This document shows positions 63,401 through 64,000 of a DNA stretch of 64,000 bases, piece by piece. How positions within the stretch are numbered: position 1 is the first letter of the stretch; each line of letters starts with the position of its first letter. The translations under genes and the position numbers were made by a program. Source of the stretch: Hippopus hippopus (Eukaryota > Mollusca > Bivalvia > Cardiida > Cardiidae); contig OX328103.1 in NCBI GenBank assembly GCA_946811185.2, forward strand, positions 28,874,172 to 28,938,171. Direction: 5' to 3'. The notes beneath the pieces were generated by a model that saw only the letters and a program-made list of their open reading frames with translations, was not told where the DNA came from and did not search any database.

Positions 63401-63474
63401 AACTGACTCAGCCACATCTGGCGACCTTGACAAGGTTGAAGATTTTGATCCTGGTGCATTTACAATAATGGGTG
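51310..63474 (-). CDS. CENP-T, inner-kinetochore histone-fold protein (N-terminus not seen)
   Basis: Centromere protein that pairs with CENP-W to form the DNA-binding CENP-T-W-S-X complex and links chromatin to Ndc80. Exons: 63378-63474, 62248-62330, 60501-60941, 57525-57901, 55875-55936, 54994-55128, 53141-53245, 51310-51430. All seven junctions are GT-AG and phase-consistent, giving ~472 residues. The first ~400 are acidic and Ser/Asn-rich, as usual for the family's disordered linker. The C-terminus holds the histone fold: MPVTLVKKQFTHFTGM (helix 1), VDKDAMEEVMK...LLAYAKHAGRK (helix 2), TITMADCHLLFKRQG (helix 3), then the conserved extension SLIEKFLPMEERRKLIP. Human CENP-T has 561 residues, so ~100 N-terminal residues, including the Ndc80/Mis12-binding part, are unaccounted for. 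The first visible exon begins in phase 1, so upstream coding sequence must exist, in an unrecognised exon or past 64000. Confidence 0.93.
51512..51722 (+). mobile_element. MITE family A copy in CENP-T last intron
   Basis: TAACCTTTAAACCCACAATC; hairpin centred on GGTAAACC at about 51599 with 27-nt arms. Lies ~80 bp upstream of the last exon's acceptor. Confidence 0.75.
51893..52150 (+). repeat. Dispersed ~260-bp repeat, copy 2
   Basis: CTTCATTTAACCCGATTCTG, CATGACCATTCGAGACTTTT, GCCGAAGGCAG, GTAAATGATGTTGACCTGGG. Direct-orientation partner of 48575-48842. Confidence 0.75.
52554..52790 (-). mobile_element. MITE family A, intact copy
   Basis: TTAAAATCTTTACAAAACAC to TGTGGTAAAGGGTTAA. Hairpin centred on GGTTACC at about 52698. 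Confidence 0.82.
52840..53109 (+). mobile_element. SINE family 3 next to a CENP-T splice site
   Basis: Head CCAGGTAGCTCATTGGTTAG, body AGCAGTCAGTGACTTGGAAA, GTGCACTGACCGCTATATGA, tail AACAGCGTTAAACTC. Flanked by the 10-bp duplication TGAGATATGA at 52830-52839 and 53110-53119. Same family as 39528. Confidence 0.85.
53141..53245 (-). CDS. CENP-T histone-fold exon
   Basis: 105 nt: V-SEVYWDNVCHDLLAYAKHAG, then RKTITMADCHLLFK. Acceptor CTTTCAG, donor GTTGGT (weak at +3 to +5). Confidence 0.94.
53269..53527 (-). mobile_element. MITE family C copy
   Basis: GAGCCTGCTCTGGTAAAAGG to CCTTTTCACAGAGCATGGCTC. Core partly deleted (CAGTTCAGCCTGCGGAGAGG). Confidence 0.76.
53660..54980. other. CENP-T intron, no recognised features
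   Basis: AT-rich, with a C-run near 54712-54723. The plus-strand frame at 54083 matches no family and lies antisense in the intron. A weak TTGC-type hairpin remnant sits just left of it (53575-53660). Confidence 0.4.
54994..55128 (-). CDS. CENP-T exon with histone-fold helix 1
   Basis: 135 nt: Q-PKKKTVRRPRQKSMYSMPVT then LVKKQFTHFTGMRVDKDAME. The basic stretch precedes helix 1, as in other CENP-T proteins. Acceptor ACATTTCAG, donor GTAAGT. Confidence 0.94.
55300..55395 (-). mobile_element. SINE 3' fragment, reverse
   Basis: GATTGATAAAGTGGTGTTAC, AAGCTGCGTTCAACATCATT, TATAATGGCAACAACTTAC. Confidence 0.55.
55440..55706 (-). mobile_element. MITE family C copy
   Basis: GAGTGTTACTCTAGTAAAAG to CCTTTTTCCTGGAGCATGCCTC. 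Core CCATGTCAGCCTAAGCTGAC, eroded. Confidence 0.73.
55875..55936 (-). CDS. CENP-T acidic exon
   Basis: 62 nt: EEIEDDEMDIENEEADEPVV plus CA of the next codon. Acceptor ATTTTAG, donor GTGAGT. 12 of 20 residues are Asp/Glu. Confidence 0.9.
56080..56312 (+). mobile_element. MITE family A copy, sharing TTAA with the next
   Basis: CACGAGTTTTAACGACCCTG; hairpin centred on GGTAACC at about 56174; right end GGGGTAAAGAGTTAA. Confidence 0.8.
56309..56495 (+). mobile_element. MITE family A copy, 3' truncated
   Basis: TTAACCCTTTACCAAGGACC; hairpin with expanded loop (GGTAAGTTAACC); right part ends at AATTCATCGTC. Confidence 0.72.
56891..57108 (+). mobile_element. MITE family A, near intact
   Basis: TTAACCAAACTATCCCATG to GTTAAAGGGTTAA, TTAA at both ends. 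Hairpin centred on CTGATAACCAG. Confidence 0.82.
57288..57378. mobile_element. MITE family C right-end fragment
   Basis: CAATGTCAGTCTGCC / GCACAGGCTGACAATGG core and CCCATTCTCACAGAGCA end. Confidence 0.55.
57525..57901 (-). CDS. CENP-T exon with 12-residue repeats
   Basis: 377 nt, enters in phase 1 and leaves in phase 0, 126 residues (first one split). Positions 50-109 are five 12-residue repeats such as FVPNQSAGEHSN, FVGNQSKSAHTS and FALNKSKSIHNS. Predicted disordered. Acceptor TTCATTACAG, donor GTAAAT. Confidence 0.9.
57576..57755 (-). repeat. 36-bp coding minisatellite in CENP-T
   Basis: Five 36-bp units encode the 12-residue repeats; Asn at position 4 and Ser at position 6 are kept in all five. 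A sixth, FVLSQSRDISNK, lies further upstream out of register. Confidence 0.8.
58066..58262 (+). mobile_element. SINE family 1 fragment
   Basis: GATTCATCCCTGTCTCACTG, GTGCACTGGTTAATGGCCAC, GATGAAAACAGCATTGAGCA. Confidence 0.6.
58350..58495 (-). mobile_element. MITE family A 5' fragment, highly diverged
   Basis: CCTCACCAACAGGAAAAATT, TAGCTTTCCCAGACAACAAA. Confidence 0.4.
58759..59926 (+). mobile_element. Helitron-like element with ~165-bp tandem core
   Basis: Left end ACAAGAGAGCCAAGATGGCCCT and GCTCACCTGA (58786-58795). Right end TGAGCATGTTGTGCTCA hairpin (59900-59916), CTCAGGTGAGC, CTAA. Core of ~4.5 units with GAAAAGGGTCACCCAAGGAA, CAAAATCTGACCAGCGGTTC and GAGCCATGTTTCTTGATGG. Same ends as 48891 but an unrelated core. 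Lies in a CENP-T intron. Confidence 0.8.
59116..59790 (+). repeat. ~165-bp tandem repeat core
   Basis: Unit starts near 59116, 59281, 59446, 59614 and a shorter one near 59766, marked by TTTTTGAAAAGGGTCAC. Confidence 0.82.
60060..60360. repeat. Long imperfect inverted repeat
   Basis: ATCATACCATTTAAAAGTAT, GGAAATTATTGTGAAGATGA and CAATCTGTCATTGTACGGTC (from about 60097) are mirrored by ATGGCCCGACCATACAATAT, CAGACTGTCATCTCCACAAT and ATACTTTTAAATGGTATCAT (to about 60350). Arms ~65 nt, central spacer ~120 nt. Does not match families A-E. Confidence 0.65.
60501..60941 (-). CDS. CENP-T large acidic exon
   Basis: 441 nt: K-TFLLEIPEQMLDKEQPIPD through EPTAEPNQEESNEYSHDPTP and GGGDGSDDQEADD to LTVAR(E). 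Glu/Asp/Ser/Asn-rich, no predicted fold. Acceptor TACCATCAG, donor GTATGT. Confidence 0.9.
60965..61183 (-). mobile_element. MITE family A copy beside a CENP-T acceptor
   Basis: TTAACTCGTTACCAAACGAC to GCGGTAAAGAGTTAA, TTAA both ends. It starts 23 bp upstream of the exon edge, so it contributes sequence where the branch point would lie. Confidence 0.82.
61185..61845. other. CENP-T intron, no recognised feature
   Basis: AT-rich; a weak hairpin remnant at about 61240-61300 (GGAGCAATGGAAAAAATGC). Otherwise no repeats or exon signals. Confidence 0.4.
61852..62067 (-). mobile_element. MITE family A copy
   Basis: TTAATGCTTTCCCACACAG; hairpin centred on GGTTACC at about 61988, almost perfect; right end ATTAGGGTTAA. 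Confidence 0.76.
62095..62165. mobile_element. MITE family A variant hairpin
   Basis: GTGACAAAAGTAGAAAGTGC, loop AATTTACAAGCAA, partner TCCTTTTCCCACAATCTTC. Confidence 0.45.
62248..62330 (-). CDS. CENP-T small exon
   Basis: 83 nt: S-PFKSSMIEDQDTASVEISRR then MRRQAHR. Acceptor GTCTTTCAG, donor AGAA|GTATGT. Confidence 0.85.
62490..62560. mobile_element. MITE family B core fragment
   Basis: GGATGGTGTAGATATTAGATC, GCATGTTCTGTGCAGCCTGA. Confidence 0.45.
62701..62720. repeat. (GAAT)n microsatellite
   Basis: Five GAAT-type units. Confidence 0.8.
62790..63163 (+). repeat. Mollusc-type repeat fragment with ~130-bp tandem duplication
   Basis: GTGACCATGACCTTTGACCC, then two units: 62908-63039 and 63040-63163, each with CTTTGAGTTAGAGCACAGAA, ACAGACAGACGGATGGA, GGGGGG and TATAAAAACAGTTGAACT. 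The TATAAAA motif here is part of the repeat, not a promoter. Confidence 0.65.
63378..63474 (-). CDS. CENP-T first visible exon
   Basis: 97 nt: completes a split codon, then PIIVNAPGSKSSTLSRSPDV, AESVPGSYHTP(S). Acceptor ACCATTTCAG, donor GTAAAT. Ser/Pro-rich with SP and TP dipeptides that could be CDK sites. Confidence 0.82.
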
Positions 63475-64000
63475 CTGAAATGGTATCAAGATTAGCAATC
63501 TACTACACAGACTTAGTATATACCAAAACACCAAACACCAGTTCTAGACACAAAACACAAGCCTTTTGACAAACTTTTCCCCCTATATTCTGTTTAACTC
63601 CCTTTCACTTTTTACCCATAGGGGTCCGTAGTTTGACTCCTGGCATCCATAGACTATATAGTATAATCAAGGGATTTAACTGTATGCAGCCCGTTACTCG
63701 CCCCCGGTTACAAAGAAACAACGTATGTTTTCTACCCCGTCAGTTATTCTCCTTATTCTTTGGATAAATGATTGCTAAATCATTTGTCTACCAGAAAAAC
63801 ACGACTATTTGTCAGTGGCTAATGCAATCTGGCTGCTAGTCCTTCGAACTTGTAACCTCGCACAAAAATCTTCGCCACTGACACGAGTTCGTACATTCAA
63901 TACTGCCAGTCGCGCATATAACCAATGGAATTTCTCGTTCCAAAACAGTGTCACATGATAAAAGGTGTGAGCAGCTGTACAAAATTTCATTGGTCGAATG
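63475..64000. other. Upstream flank of visible CENP-T exons
   Basis: No further exon could be placed. Two CCAAT motifs in opposite orientation (about 63922-63926 plus, 63995-63991 minus) and CATGTGAC near 63955 hint at a promoter, but the first visible exon starts in phase 1, so a coding exon must still lie between or beyond. Confidence 0.35.

Noticed and set aside
63805..63990. Minus-strand frame MKFCTAAHTFYHV... as the missing CENP-T N-terminus
   Set aside because: It does not resemble a CENP-T N-terminus and no donor in the right phase (1) to join 63474 was found.

Overview
This window looks like a piece of an animal nuclear genome, most likely a mollusc and probably a bivalve. Genes are split by GT-AG introns, coding density is very low, and most of the sequence is interspersed repeats. 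These repeats are short palindromic MITE-like elements, tRNA-derived SINEs with (ATCA)n tails, Helitron-like elements carrying ~145-165 bp tandem cores of the kind reported in bivalves, and long CT/TTTC/CTGT microsatellites. The species assignment is inferred from repeat style and was not checked by a search.

Three protein genes can be supported. (1) On the minus strand, 1422-6920 holds the first five coding exons of CHMP1, an ESCRT-III subunit. It has a TATA/CCAAT promoter near 7012-7035, a 7-nt first coding segment and a 20-nt microexon; the C-terminal exons lie beyond the left edge. (2) On the plus strand, 44186-45514 is an intronless 442-residue ankyrin-repeat protein with a C-terminal SOCS box (ASB-like, a predicted Cullin-5 substrate receptor), with a TATA box near 44035. 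(3) On the minus strand, 51310-63474 holds eight phase-consistent exons of CENP-T, the histone-fold inner-kinetochore protein. They include the whole C-terminal histone fold and its conserved extension; the N-terminus is not found in the window. Two decayed tandem copies of the last CENP-T exon sit in its 3' flank. A LINE reverse-transcriptase C-terminal relic lies at 29180-29395.

Layout: 1-7.1 kb CHMP1 with repeat-filled introns; 7.1-44.0 kb gene-poor, dominated by nested MITEs and SINEs, a GAGT-rich minisatellite (10.1-10.65 kb), a ~190 bp tandem array (37.5-38.65 kb) and a tandem array of hairpin units (38.65-39.97 kb); 44.0-45.5 kb the ASB-like gene; 45.5-51.1 kb repeats including a 1.7 kb Helitron-like element; 51.1-63.5 kb CENP-T with introns full of repeats and a second Helitron-like element.

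MITE families named here: A, TTAA-bounded, ends CCCTTTACC, ~230 bp, core a 63-nt near-perfect hairpin; B, TTAA-bounded, ends CCCTTAGGCTGC or CCCTTATCCTGC, ~210 bp, core palindrome around CAGACTGCAC; C, ends GAGCCATGCTC, ~265 bp, core CAGCCTGCGC; D, ~270 bp with two hairpins; E, ~190 bp, ends GGCCCGTATTCACC. The three genes are functionally unrelated (membrane remodelling, ubiquitin ligation, kinetochore) and show no operon-like organisation. I found no candidate for a new multi-gene system. The most unusual content is the structure and diversification of the palindromic repeats and the duplicated CENP-T terminal exon.
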